Origin: Rhabdornis inornatus
Lineage: Eukaryota; Chordata; Aves; Passeriformes; Rhabdornithidae
Assembly (NCBI GenBank): GCA_013397075.1
Contig: VWZS01004810.1
Location: 536,999 to 600,998, forward strand
Length of the DNA stretch: 64,000 nt
Reading direction: 5' to 3'
Within the stretch, counting starts at the first letter, position 1. The number at the start of each line of letters is the position of its first letter. The translations under genes and the position numbers were made by a program. The notes below the pieces were generated by a model. The model was not told where the DNA came from, did not search any database, and saw only the letters and a list, made by a program, of their open reading frames with translations. This document shows positions 46,549-58,998 of the stretch, in pieces.

Positions 46549-48308
46549 CCAGGCTGAGCATACCAGAGATATGAGATCTGTTTTCTCCTCTTTAATCCCC
46601 ATTTCTTTTCCCTTCTTAAAAGCGTGCCCACGAAGGGAACAAAGTGAAGGCTGGGAGAACAGCCAGGAGGCTCCCATAGATCAGGAAATGTGTCCCCTAA
46701 GATGGACATGTAGATGGAAATAGGTCCAAGAATGTGCAGTCTCCGACCACAGAGGCTGAACAATGTCCAGTGCCATCCAGAAACCTACAAGGCTCCAGAG
46801 AAGGGAAGTGTGCTCAAGCAACGAGTTTTGCACTCCTGCTCCTGCTGTCAGAGGAATGCTTTCACTGCACAGGGGCACACCTAAAGAGAAGAAGCAGGGG
46901 CTGGATGTTTCAGAAGGAAACAACAGCCCAGATGATGGGAGAGCAGGGCAGAACAGAGCCAGGTGTCAGTCAGGGAGGGGGGTACAGGAGAGGTTTGGGG
47001 CCCTTCATTTGCAAGAGAGAACTTGAAGGCAAAGACAAGAATTGAAATCTTGGCCAGGTCAGTGTCTCTATGCAAAGCAGACACAAAGTTTGATACTATT
47101 TATTTTGGGTGATTATAGATGCAAAGTCTCCACTTACTTGTGTGCAGATGTGGACATAGATTGTCCAGCTTCTGCACTGGCCCAAATATTTGGATTCAGC
47201 TTTCTCCTTTCTATACTTTATGTTTTACTGTCTTGGCTGCTCTCTTTAGCCACTCCAGTGGCAACATAAAATCTTTGCTGGGTTTTACATTACCCTTACA
47301 TGTGCAAACCAACAGCTGCCTTCAGCAAAAACTGAATGAAGACCTCAGGATTTAACCCAGCAGTTCTCTACCCCAGCTCTGGGGACCTGCAGTGAGAGGC
47401 AGCAGAACTGGGGTGATTTTCCAAGGGGAGCACGGGAGGATGGCTCTCAGTGCTTCCCTGTGGCAGCCACTCTGTCCTCAGAGCCACAACGCCCAAGATC
47501 CTGCCTGGGATTTATTTGTGTGTTTAAAGGCTGGAGCTAATCTCATAAATGAATGTGTAAAGTGCTGGACATTTCCTCTCGGATTGTTGAAACCATATGG
47601 TCATGGGGCCACGGAGGGGGTTTCTCTGATTGCAATGCAGAAATATGCATTACATCTAAATTGACACCGAAAACTGACTGGAGCCTGGTATTAGAGAAGA
47701 TTAAATTAACCCCCAGCAATAGCACCATATTACAAAAATGGTTAGATCTTAATAAATTGAAAATGATAACAGTGGCAAAAGCTGTACATTTTCCCTCGTG
47801 TTCCTTTATTGCTGTAACTCTTCTTTCCAGTTTGTTGCTTCCGTGGGTTTTATTAGCACATTTCAGTGGAGTAGATTTGCTCTGAAGTGATAAAAGCCGA
47901 CTGTAATCAGAAAGCTTTATGTTATCTGCAGCAAACAATGGTAAATGCCACCTGAGAAGGGCTCTGCTCAATGCCTTCATTACTGTGATTAGTCTAAGAT
48001 AGCAGCAAACTCCAAAGCCACTGATAACAGACTTTGTTAGGAACACAATAAACACTGAACACCCCGCACTCCAACCCGGGAGGAGACAGCTCCCAGCGCT
48101 CTGGGGCTGTGGGATGTGCACACCTGGCAGTGCTAACCAGCTGTTCTCACCTGTGGGTGTGGATCCATCCACTCTCTCCCAACTGGAAACAACCTGGGTC
48201 CCACTGTATGGGTGGGGATCAAACTCTGGTTCAGCAAAGCACAGCTCTAATAGCCCTGAAATACTGTGAGAAGGAATTCTGAGAAAAGATCCAGGTTGTT
48301 CTGGGCCC
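46549..48308. other. Gene desert segment with a candidate conserved element at 47.55-48.0 kb
   Basis: No gene was recognised. The stretch at 47550-48000 is AT-rich, free of recognisable repeats, and open on the minus strand for 209 codons (47543-48172). The peptide resembles nothing known to me. I treat the openness as incidental and the stretch as a candidate noncoding element. Confidence 0.4.
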
Positions 48309-48534
48309 TTACCAATCCTGGAACCTTACCTTACCAATCCTGGAACCTCACCTTACCAATCCTGGAACCTCACCTTACCAATTCTGGAACCTTACCTTAC
48401 CAATTCTGGAACCTCACCTTACCAATTCTGGAACCTCACCTTACCAATCCTGGAACCTCACCTTACCAATTCTGGAACCTCACCTTACCAATTCTGGAAC
48501 CTCACCTTACCAATTCTGGAACCTTACCTTACCA
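48309..48534. repeat. 22-bp minisatellite, ten full copies plus a partial one
   Basis: The unit TTACCAATYCTGGAACCTYACC repeats at exactly 22-bp steps from 48309 to 48507, with a partial copy at 48529. Copies differ almost only at two C/T positions. Because 22 is not a multiple of three, the array is open in several frames and gives a repeating peptide of the type LPYQFWNLTLPILEPHLTNS. It has no start context or flanking coding sequence, so it is not a gene. Confidence 0.97.
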
Positions 48535-51500
48535 GTGTCCAGTGTAAGAGAAAATGGCCAGGCGTTTCCTCGCTCATCTACATAGCTGCTGGCTTGGGAG
48601 AAATTATCAGCAAATACTGGTTTTACTTTGGGGATAAAAGCCTTACAGGCTCATGTGTCTCCTTCAGACTGGTGCTCTAAACTAAATGTCACCAAGTCTC
48701 GGCTGAAAGCTGAAATTTCCAGTGACACAAGCTGGTTAGACACATCAAGGTTCTTCCAAACTTACTATTTTTTGCATATTTCTTTGACATGTTTGATTGC
48801 AAGCCCCTGGATAAATAGTGCTGTCCTTTGCTCATCCTGGACATAGAGGAGGACAGGATTTGACTGCTGCAGAACATTACTCTGATCCTCTGCAAGAGGG
48901 AAAATTTTACACCTGGAGATTAGGTTTGAAATGAAGCGAGGTGTGCAGCTATATAACCCTAATAAATGTTGTTTCTCCTTTTGGAAAACCTTTTTTTTTA
49001 GTAGCATCCATGTCAATACAGTAAGGTTTTCTGGAAGGCTTTTTCTTGGTGTGGATTTTTGTGGCTTTTTTTTTTTGTTTTTTGGCTGAAAGCCACAATC
49101 ATTCCAGGTGAAAGCATTGTTGTCTTGGTTTATAGAAAATGTGGTTAAATGTGGTTTGGCTCTGGAGGAAAATAGAAATCACCAACAGAGAAACTTCCTG
49201 AATGGACACCCAGTCCCAGAGGGCCCCTGGGAGCTGTGGCAGGGATGGGAGCACACCCAGGGTCTGGCACGTGCCCATGTGGCAGCCAAGGCTTGGCTGG
49301 GGAGCCCTGTGGCCACAGGGAGAGGGAACAGAAGCCAGCAGGGCTATCCCTCTCCTCAACTCTGCAACAATCTTCCAGTGTAAAAATACTCCAACTTCCA
49401 GCAAGAAAAATTAATTTTGTGCAGAATTTCCAAACACAGAGTTAATATTTCCATAAAGCAGATAAATCTCATTGAAACACCCCTTGCAAAATCAGCAGTC
49501 AAAGCCTTTTGGAGAAAAATCAGCTCAGACAGAAATATTGTGCTCAGACTTAGCTCTGAGCTGCTGGGAAGTGTTTTCCCTCAGCCAAGGGAGCAGCATT
49601 TTGCTTTCCAGGGGTTTGCACCCTCGCTGCAGGTAGCCAGGGGCTGTGCCTATGTGTCCAGCATGGCACATCACCCCCTGAAATACACTCACCCCCCTGT
49701 CCTGTTGACAAATGCAAAAGGCAGAAATCTTAAATGGATCCGAGAACAGCAATCCTGCTGCCAAAAGCTTAGTTTTGAAGCGTTTGACATTTTGTACCCG
49801 AGTTGAGCAAATAATTCATCTGATTAATGTAGTTTCCTCCCCGTCCACGAGTTGTTCAGGAGCTGTTGCTGAGATTTGCTCCAATTCATTTGTTATCTCA
49901 AGTTCCTGCCTGGGTCTGCAGCTTGTGCATGGGCAGTTTGTTATGAACAGCCACAAAACTCAGAGCTGTGCTGATTGCTCTTGATGGGGAATACGTGGCA
50001 GGATATTGTTTTGGCTCTCTGATGGGGTGATCTAACCCTTAGAATTCAACTTCTGATGCGACTGCAAGTGAAATTTGTTGCCTATAAATAGTCTTTGCTC
50101 TTTGTCTTAAGGTCATTGCAGCTGTGGACACTTCTGCCAGCTCCCAGAACTGCTAAACAGGGTGGTAAAGGCTTGTCCTGGTGTCCAGTCTGGCCATGTC
50201 ACCAGGCTGTAGGAACAGCATTCCCCAGCTCCACATCCACACAGAAACCTCAACAACAGACTCCTTTAAAAATGCCCAAAAAAGATTTGAGGACCATGAA
50301 CTGGTGGAGAACATTTCTACTCACCCATGTGGCATTAATAAGTGGGGCCTTGGAAACAAACAATTGGGGTTTTAACGTAGCAAAATCCCATGAAGAAATA
50401 TTTAAATAAAAAAAATCATCAGATTTTTCAAGAGAGAGACTATTTTTGTTATTTACTCTTCTCCCCCAGTTTTACAACTACTAACTGATGGACCAAATCT
50501 CCACCCCAAAAATAGTTTTCCACAACAAACTAAGGAGTAATCCATGTGGTAGGAGGAATCACAGCACTGTACTTGTGTGCAGTACAGCATCAAAGTAGGA
50601 ATTTGTGTAATTGTGGGGTTTGTATGATTGAGATGTTTTAGACTTGGGCTGGAGGGCTCACCTCATTGTTCAACACTCAGCAAACAGTTTTATAACATTA
50701 CATCCATATTTTTCTGCTTTCTAAGGATAATTTCCATTACTTTGTTTATGCTTTCAGTAGCACTTGGCACGTCCTGCTGATCTGTGCATTCCTACAAGGC
50801 TCAGGGTAGGGGGGTCTCGGCTGAGGGACTTTGCAATGGAGACAAGAAAGGAAAGGGAACTTCTGATCTGTGGAAAATTCTGACATTTTGAAACAAATAA
50901 CTATTGCAGAGCATGATGAATGGTCACACTTGTGAAGTTCTATGCCAATTTATTTGTCAGGAGTCTTGGTTCAGTGCCATCAAGACATGTTTTTTCAATA
51001 ATGTCCAATTGCTTTAGTTTGGCCCTACTAAACCAAAATGAACAAAGTCCAAGGAAAAGCTGCTGACCTTTCAATTAAGATATGACAGATTATAGAAACC
51101 CCCTGCACTAGCTGCATTGCAATAAGAGTGCAAGGAGAAGCTTCAGTGGATTAAAAGCAGGAATGTTTTCCCTTCTGAGAAGTGAGTTGAATTTGGGTGA
51201 TGCCTGAGAAGGGACCCCTGGTGTGTCTGTGTGCCCCAGGTGGGAGAGGCAGCACCTGGATCCCCAGAGCTCCACAGAGAATCATCCTTAAAAGGTAAAT
51301 TAGTTCTTTTTCTTCACCTTTTTTTTTGTCTTTAATTTTTCAAGGTCCTATTTCTTTGCTTCACTAACTGATATTTTTCATACCCAGGGAGGTAACACAC
51401 CACAGGCATTAAAACTCGGCAGCATCCAAAGCCACTGAGGAGCATCTCCCTCTCACAGGATTCAGTGGGACTTCATGGAGCCATGGGGCCTTTCCAGTGC

Positions 51501-54500
51501 AGCTGGGTTTGTACCCAGAAGGAGAGAAGGTGTTTCAGGCTGCTCTGGCCATGTGGGGATGATTTCTGTGAAAAGTCACAGCTGGACTCATTCTATAGCA
51601 AGAACAAATCCTGCCTGCTGAACAAAAAATCCCAGTGATCACACAGGGTGTTACATGCACAGTGTCCCTCCACCTGCTGTGTGTTACTCTCTTGCTCTGT
51701 GATGGCACTAATACAAAGAAATCTCATCTGAAATTTTTTATTGCTTGTGAGGGAGATAAAAAAAATCCCTTGAAGACTCTGCTCGAGGTGGATCAGAGTA
51801 TTTCATAAAACCCAAGTCACAAGGCATTTAAATAGTTTGGCATATATCTTAATTCACATTCACAGTCAATTATACAGAGGAATGGCACTTGTACTTATTG
51901 AAATCACCTGACACCTCTCATTAGAAAAACACTGATGGCAGTTGGTTATAATTTTGCCAAACCTTGGGCTGGAATTTTCTGTGCCACCAGTTTTCCTGAG
52001 GCAGTTTTGCATCTGCTCCTTCTGCTGTAAAATATTAGAAAATACACTTCTGAAATATAAACCAAGCAAGTACACCTCTGCTCCTGCCACTCCAGTAAGG
52101 AAATTCTGGGTTTTCCCTGTGTGATGAGGCTGTCTGTGAACATCCCAAGGGTCGGCGTGCCAGTGGCAGAGCAGGAACCAAGAGCCCAGGTCATGGAGGA
52201 GGATCCCACTGTCACAGGGAACAAAATGTGTTTGCTGCAGACCTGTCATGGCTTAAGCAGGGCATGTAAAATGAGTGGGGTTTTAAAAATGCTTCTATTC
52301 AGGGGGAAGCAGTGCTAAGTGATGGCATTGTGAGTCCTTGCTGGCACGGTGGGATGTGAGGTGCTGAGGGACACCCCACCTCTCTGCCTCCTGCTGCTTC
52401 TTGTCACACACAGGTGGGTGCAGAGCAAATGCCATGAAGGACCCGGGAGGCTCTTTAGGAAATGGAACCCTTCTACTTGTCCAACTGCAATTAGAATTTA
52501 AAATGTGGCCTGTGTTTGAAGGGTGGTTAGAATGAAGTGCTTGGGAACAGGTTAAGTAAAGCTAAATAATGCAAAGCCAAAAAATTTTGTTACACTGTGT
52601 TCTGGATGGAAATATTTTCATCCTCCCCCAAAAATACCCACTGAAAAAACCCCAACTCCAGAGCACTGTCTCAGTTTCTCTTGTTTTCCTGCTCTCTCCA
52701 GCTCCCCTTGCCTGCCTGACTCCCCCCTGCTTGTTTCTGGAGTGCCTTTATCAAACCAAGAGGCTCTGCCTCTTCCCTTTGAGGTCCTCATTGCCTCCTT
52801 GTTGAGCACACTTTGAACAATAGCTCTCTAATTGCTCTTCAGAGAAAATTCGTGAACAACTTGGAAGGGCCCTCTGGCTGTTTCAGGGACTGTTTTCAGC
52901 AGAGGTTGTCTTTTACACCGAGTTGCTGTTTCTCTGTGAGCTGTGTCAGTGTCAGCCTTTTCATTGTGGGGACGTGCAGCTCCTAAAACAGCCCGCGTGG
53001 AGCACCAGGGCTGGAGACTGCCAGAGGAGAAGATGCCACATTTTCCTTCAGCTGACCTTGGAACTGCTAAATGAAGGCACTCCGGAGAATCTCCCGGGCA
53101 CAGGATGTTCTCCTTTGATCAGGACATGAAAGGACACGGTGTCTCTCTAATATCTGATGGGGCGATCAATCATCCCCACGCAGATTGAGAAGTGCCACTC
53201 TGTTGTTTCACCACCTTTGTCTGACCTTGGAAAACTCCTCCTAAGTGCTGAGAGGAAATGTCACGGAGCTGCTGTCATTAGAGTTCTGTGATTAGGTGAC
53301 CAAATCAAAAGGAAAAGGGTTTTCGGATGGGAAAACTGAAATGAATCGTCTTTAACAATTTCCTGCAATGGAAAAGGGGAGTTAAAATTCCTCCTCAGTC
53401 AATTAAAAAACCCCTCAGGCTGATTGATTTTGGAAAGCTCTGTTTAATACCTGCATATTTAAGTTTAAATTTGATGAGGCTAGATTTAGACTGGAAACGT
53501 TATTCCAAACAAATCCCCTTACAGTATTTTAACGCATTAATCCTAAGTATACAGTAATCTGTAATAAATTCCCTGATCCTTATATGAATTTGGTGCCTCT
53601 ATAAAGTTCGCAACAAGGCAAGTTTTGGCTTCAGAGGGCTGTGAAAAAGCCTCTGCCAATGGAGTATTTCTCCCAATTCCACTGGAGGTCAGTGCAGCCC
53701 TACAGTTCTGCTGGCACAATTGTCCTTTCCACTCTGCTCCTGTGCTACAGCTGAGCACAAACCCCTGTAGAGCTGTTTTTAAACTAGATTTGTGTAGTAA
53801 TAAATACAGCCTTAAGAACCGTGTTTCGTGGTTATATTTGGAACATCCTAGCAGGATGTGAGAATCGCAACTCGTTTGGGTGTTGGTGGAGTTTTTTTCC
53901 CTTTCTTGTTATTGTGGCAGGTGTTTTTCAAGCGCTCAGGGTGATTTTTTTTTTTTTTCTTGTAAGAGTAAAATTACTTGGAATGCAAAAGTAGAAGATT
54001 TTGTGACATGTTTTTGCAGCTCCAGAGAAAAACACATCTTTGAGTTCCCAGCCTGTCAGAGGAGCGAGGTAGGTGTAGTCCAGCATGTGTCCTGTGCACT
54101 CAGGGGCTCTGGATCACATTTTTCGTAGGATTTAAGTGTGAAGTTGCTCAGGTGGATGCTTTCCTCTCTTTGCTTTCCTGATCTTCATCCCCTTTTCTGG
54201 TGTAGGGCATTCACACACCACCCTCACCCCTCCCAACTGTGCAGATCTACCTGAGCGAGCTCCAAATCATCCCCTGTGGGAGAAGGTGAGTGAAAGAACC
54301 TCAAAAAGCAGCCAGCTAAACCTGGGCCAAGCGGTTTAGAGTTATTCCAGACAGGCTGTTGGGGCTGTGGGTGAGGCCCCAGCCTTGCTGCACGCCTGGC
54401 TCTGTGGGGAACACGCTGCTCCTCTGACACGAGCACAGAATTCCTGGCACACCGTGGGTCTCCAGCCAAAATCCTAATCCTACAGCCCTGCAGGACTGAA

Positions 54501-57500
54501 CATCACAGGCAGAGATGCCAAAACAGGAGAGCAAGAAAGAACAAAGAAGGGAAATCTGAGTGCTGGGAAGCACAACAGAAGTTTTGTGTGAGTGGTTGGT
54601 GCATGTGGGCTGTGCCACAGGAGGGAGGGGGACAACACCGAGCAGACACCACAAAGAGAAGAAGAAGGGAAGGTTGTGTTCCCAAACATGACCTGCTGCA
54701 AGCAGGATTGATGTGGTCCAGTTCAGCCAGCTGGGCCAGTCCTGCTTCAGAAAACCCAGCCATGGCCAGGCAGGTGCCAGGGACCAGGGACCCTGAGCCC
54801 TGGGCAGGGCTAGGCTTTGCCAGGCTGTCAGTGATGTGTCTGCCTGCTGCCCAGCACAGAGGAGGAGGAAGGTGGAAGATTTATCCCCTTCTCTGCTCTC
54901 AGAGGCTGGCTGGGAGCAGCCTGGGCACAGCCTGTGTGTTTGCTGCAAAGGCAGAGTGCAAAGAGCAGGATGTTTCTGCCCTTGGGGTCTTCAGGCAGGT
55001 CCCCAATCCAAAGTTTTATGTTTCTGTTCCAGGTACTTTGCTCCTGCTCATTGATTTACTTTTCAGCTGCACTGCCCAGAGAGCTCATTAGGAGAAGGGG
55101 CTGCAAACCTCGATTCCTGCCCACCCCCAGGCAAAGGAATGACTCAAATCTTCAGATTTGTATCCTTCCTTCCTTCCCTGAAGGGATATTGGGGTGGAAG
55201 CTCTCTTGGCTGAGCTGGCCATAGAGGACACTGTGTCCAGGATGTTCAGGTCCCGGTTTAATTCAGTGTGCATTTAGCTGAGTCAAAGCAATGTTGGCAG
55301 AGCACGAGATGATCAGGCTCAGCCTCCTTGACACACTCAAACACAGAGATTTCCAAACACGCTGCTTCCACTGTGGAGGATTTCTTGTGCAGCAGCAATC
55401 TCATAAAGGAAATGCTGACAGCTGTATCCACTGGTTAATTTAAAACTCAGCTGGAACAAGACCTGGGCAAAATATTATTGTGAAGTGACTCTCATTCGCT
55501 GTTGTTCCATTACTGAAGCAACAAGTCCTACCACAGGCTGCCCTCCCCGTGTCCTTGTACCCTGACTTAATTTCCCTCTTGGCTCCTGCAGTAATATCCT
55601 TCTGCACCAGAAAGTCACAGCACCGTCCCCCTCCTGCTCTGAGCCTGCTCCTGCTTGTGTATTTTGCATGCACAGACCCTTTCCTTCAGGAGGGCTGGGG
55701 ATGCCTCAGGGAGGTTTCTTGTGCCCCTGATTTGGCAGCTCCCTCCCATCCCCACCGTCCCAGCCCATGGTGGGTGGCATAAGAAGCTCACAGCCTCTTC
55801 TCCTGCTTTTCCTGCCCAGCTCACAGCTGCATTTAGGCTCTCTGGGGAGCAATCCAGAGGGTTCCCAACCCCATTCCTTACCCCTTCACTCCCTATCTCC
55901 CTAGGACCATCCCACCTACCAGGGCCATATTTCCCCCAAATAAAGGAACCTCTGCTGAGTGAGAGACCCCCTCTCCCACTCTTCCAGCAGCAGCATTTTC
56001 TCTTCTAAATCCTGTGATTTCCATGTCTTTCTCATGCTTTCATTCAGCAAAAAAGGCTCTTTATAGGCCAGAACTAGGAAAGCTGGAAATGTTGCCTTTG
56101 TTTTTAGAATTAACAAGTCTTTCTTCCAAGTGATTTTGTACAATATATGCTTTATAGTTCTCTACCCCCTCCATGACTTATTTTATGCTAATAGTTCCCC
56201 AAGTATTATTAATTAGATTTTTTTTTAAGTAAGAGAAAGTTCTTGAAAGTTAATTAAAAGTTCCACGCAGTAATTGTGCAAAAGTAGCTTTTCCATTCTA
56301 AAAATTAAACCTCTGTAATTAAAATCCGATATTCATTTAAAGATTCAAATGGGGTGTTTATGACTCATTTGTTTTTATTTATTTTTTTGCCACTTTGGGA
56401 GTGTAATTGCTCCAGCAGAGGAAAATCAATTCCAGCCCTGGAGCTTCCATGCCTTCTGTCCCCTCTCTGGGAAATAGGACACTCCCCTCAGCCCGATTAT
56501 GTCATCCAGGGAGTGACTGAGTCAGGAACAGAGGGACAGGGACTCGTGTTTGCACATATCTTGATCTCTTCCCCTAACAGCCTGTCACATTTTTTCTTTC
56601 CCTAGGATGTAAAAAATTTGTTGTCTTGTTATCTCAAGGCTGGAATATAGATTTCAGAAGCTTATCAGCATCTCATATTTGCCAGCAAGAGGCTACTTAC
56701 TGCACATTCAAATAACACCCAGGCTGGAAATCCAAAAATAAAGCTCAGCAGGACTGGGAGGAGAGTTTGGGTGCTGGAGAAGTGTGAAGGTTTGGATCTT
56801 TCCCTTGGCCCTGTGCTCTGGATGAATGGAGGGCGAGAAAGCCCCATGGCCAAGGCTGTGTTTCTGTGTTTCCACCACTGGAGTGCTCGAAGAGATGTGG
56901 AAGAAGGAGGATCAAGCTTTTCAAAAGTGAATTTTGTGTAATGATCCAACTGCAGCCACGAGGCAAGGGACGTGATTTTCCTGCTTTGCATTTCTTGCAC
57001 ACCAAGCCTGCTCAAGGAAGCCCAGGTGGCTGTGCATGCCAAGGGATGTCTTTGGACACTCAAAAATCCAAGTGTAACACCATGCTGAAAAAATACAAGA
57101 TGCCCAAGCCTGGGCAACGTCCTCTAATTAATGGTAACTAATTATGACCTCCCTCTCTTGGCCCTAGAAGTGTCCCAGCCTTAGTGGCTCATGTGCAGAG
57201 CAAGGTGAGAACCAGCTTTGTGTGTTCCAGAGCTCAGTGCTGAGTACATGTACATAATCACCATAAAGTTATTAATTATTGTGCTCAGCAGATATCACCC
57301 ATTCCTCTTGGAATGGCTTTTGCCTCTCTGAAATGCACAGCATGCCAATAGAACAAGAGAGTGGTGTAATAACCAGCATATAATTAATAATTATCAATAA
57401 CGAATGCATAATCAAGAGAGAACACCTCGTGCTGTGTTTAGGAAATGGCTGGGCCCCTCTTTGGGCCACAGGATTATTAAGAGCTATTTTTACTGAACAA

Positions 57501-58007
57501 CTATTTTGGGAGCACCAGAGTCACAAGAAGGAGAAGGAAAATTTTCTTGAAATCTAAAAGGAGTCCATAGAAATTAATTCAAAACTTTTAAAACCTGGAA
57601 ACATTTAGGTCAACTGCACAAACAAAGGCTTTAGCAGCAGAGAGAGTGCTGTGAAAAAACAGCAAACTCCAGTAATACAAGTGTCACCCACAGAAATAAT
57701 CAAGAATAAACAAAATCCTTGTTGAATTAGCACAGAGGGAGAGCTCAATTGTCCTTGGGCTGGACGAGAGGAGGAACTTTCCCAAGGATATTTTTTACTG
57801 TTCCAAGGCAGCAGAGCATCACACTGAGCCCCCCATCAAGATAAAGGCTATTCTTCTGGGATGGGATGTGAGAGTGCTGCAAGAGACAGCAGAGAAAGGA
57901 GCTCAGAGTCAGAGCAGGCAGGGGCAGAGCAGGGACTGTCACCTCAGCTCAGGGTGACAGTGGTACCCTGTTCCTGAGCCAGGAAAACACAAACCACACT
58001 GTCCTGC
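48535..58007. other. Gene desert segment, 9.5 kb
   Basis: No exon, RNA gene or recognised transposon was found. Poly(T) runs occur at 49064-49083 and 53946-53959. Open frames reach 210 codons (minus strand, 54316-54948) and lack recognisable motifs. AT-rich parts near 50400-51100, 53280-53600, 56140-56390 and 57240-57420 are plain single-copy sequence as far as I can see. Confidence 0.45.
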
Positions 58008-58449
58008 TGATGCTTTTGGGGCTAAAGACAGAGGCCAGACCAAATCAAGAGAATAAAAAGCAGTTCTATTTATTGAAGGCCCTTCAGGTACATTTAGGGC
58101 AGACAAAGCCCCCCAGGGGCTACACCCAAAATGGACAATGGGTCACAGGATTTCACACTTTTATAAGTTTGGTCCATTTGCACATTGGGGGTTAATCTTC
58201 CAAATACAGCTTCAGGTAATGAAGTCATTTACCCCAAGTTTGCCCCCCCCAAAACTCACTTTTGTTTCCATTTCTCAGAGCCTGAGGCAGTGAGGTGTCC
58301 TTGATTGCCAGCCTGGAGAGGAATTGTTGTGTCTGCCCAAAATGGGAAAGCAGCAGCTCACACAGTGTGTGGAGTTTAGAGTTATACACTAAAGAACTGC
58401 AGGATGACAAATATATGAAAAATATGAAAACTAAAATCCTGAGGCATCA
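58008..58449 (-). mobile_element. Solo LTR of an endogenous retrovirus (complete ends)
   Basis: On the minus strand this 442-bp element begins TGATGC and ends GCATCA, a perfect 6-bp terminal inverted repeat of the retroviral TG...CA type. Inside, in order, are a TATA box (CTTATAAAAG, plus 58158-58167), an AATAAA signal (plus 58069-58074), and a T-rich U5 (GCTTTTTATTCTCTTGATTT) reaching the end about 61 nt later. No gag, pol or env sequence flanks it, so it is a solo LTR left by recombination. No target-site duplication is visible (left flank CCTGC, right flank TTCTT). Part of its U3 recurs inverted at 61065-61329. Confidence 0.8.
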
Positions 58450-58861
58450 TTCTTCTCCTGGGGAGGTGCACAGCACCCCCAGCATCATCCCAAGCTGGCA
58501 CAGGAGCCACCCATGCCTGCTGCAGCCCTGCTGAAGTGCTGGGTGTCCCATTTGCCCCAGGAACTGCCTTGTGCCACCTTGGCTCTGGTTCTGGCTGGCA
58601 ATGGGCTGGACTGGACACTGCAGGGCAGTGGCAGAGGCATTTTAGCCCAAATCAGGTGCAAATCCCTGCAGCAGAACCCAGAGAGGTGGACTGATACTTA
58701 CTACACCCAACTTTAGCCCTTTCAGGGCTGCATTTGCCTCCAGAAATGCCTCCAGAGAGTGGCAGCTGTCCCCAGAAAGAGTCTGCAGAGGTACTCCAGG
58801 ATTAGACACTGATTTTTGAGCATCACATTTAGGTCTGTTGAATCTCAGCCTTAAAATCCTT
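58450..58861. other. Intergenic spacer between LTR and SINE relic
   Basis: This is GC-richer sequence of about 400 bp. Nothing was recognised. Confidence 0.5.
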
Positions 58862-58998
58862 TCTGAGGTGATTTTGGAGAAGTCACTTCACAGCCCCAGA
58901 CCTCAGGATGTCTCAGTGAGGCTGATATTTCTAAATTTTGAAAGAGATAATAACCATTCCTGAATATTAACCACTGTGTGCCAAGGACTCTGATAAAG
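58862..58998 (-). mobile_element. MIR-like SINE relic, antisense
   Basis: The plus strand reads GGTGATTTTGGAGAAGTCAC, CCTCAGGATGTCTCAGTG, ATTTTGAAAGAGATAATAAC and CCACTGTGTGCCAAGGACTC. These follow the order of antisense MIR: the GTGACCTTGGGCAAGTCAC block, the CTCAGTTTC block, the AAAATGGGGATAATAA block, then the GTGCCTGGCAC-like block. It is the longest and best of the three SINE relics here. Confidence 0.65.

Noticed and set aside
48266..48547. A repetitive peptide open frame (LPYQFWNL-type repeats)
   Set aside because: It is entirely produced by the 22-bp minisatellite. A unit length not divisible by three keeps it open in several frames.
54316..54948. A 210-codon minus-strand open frame
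   Set aside because: It has no domain or family features, and several other unrelated frames overlap it on both strands.
58295..58534. A small protein shared by 58.3 kb and 61.2 kb (frames starting MSLIASLERNCC)
   Set aside because: The shared peptide is explained by the two inverted LTR copies. It lies in U3 and is not a known viral gene.
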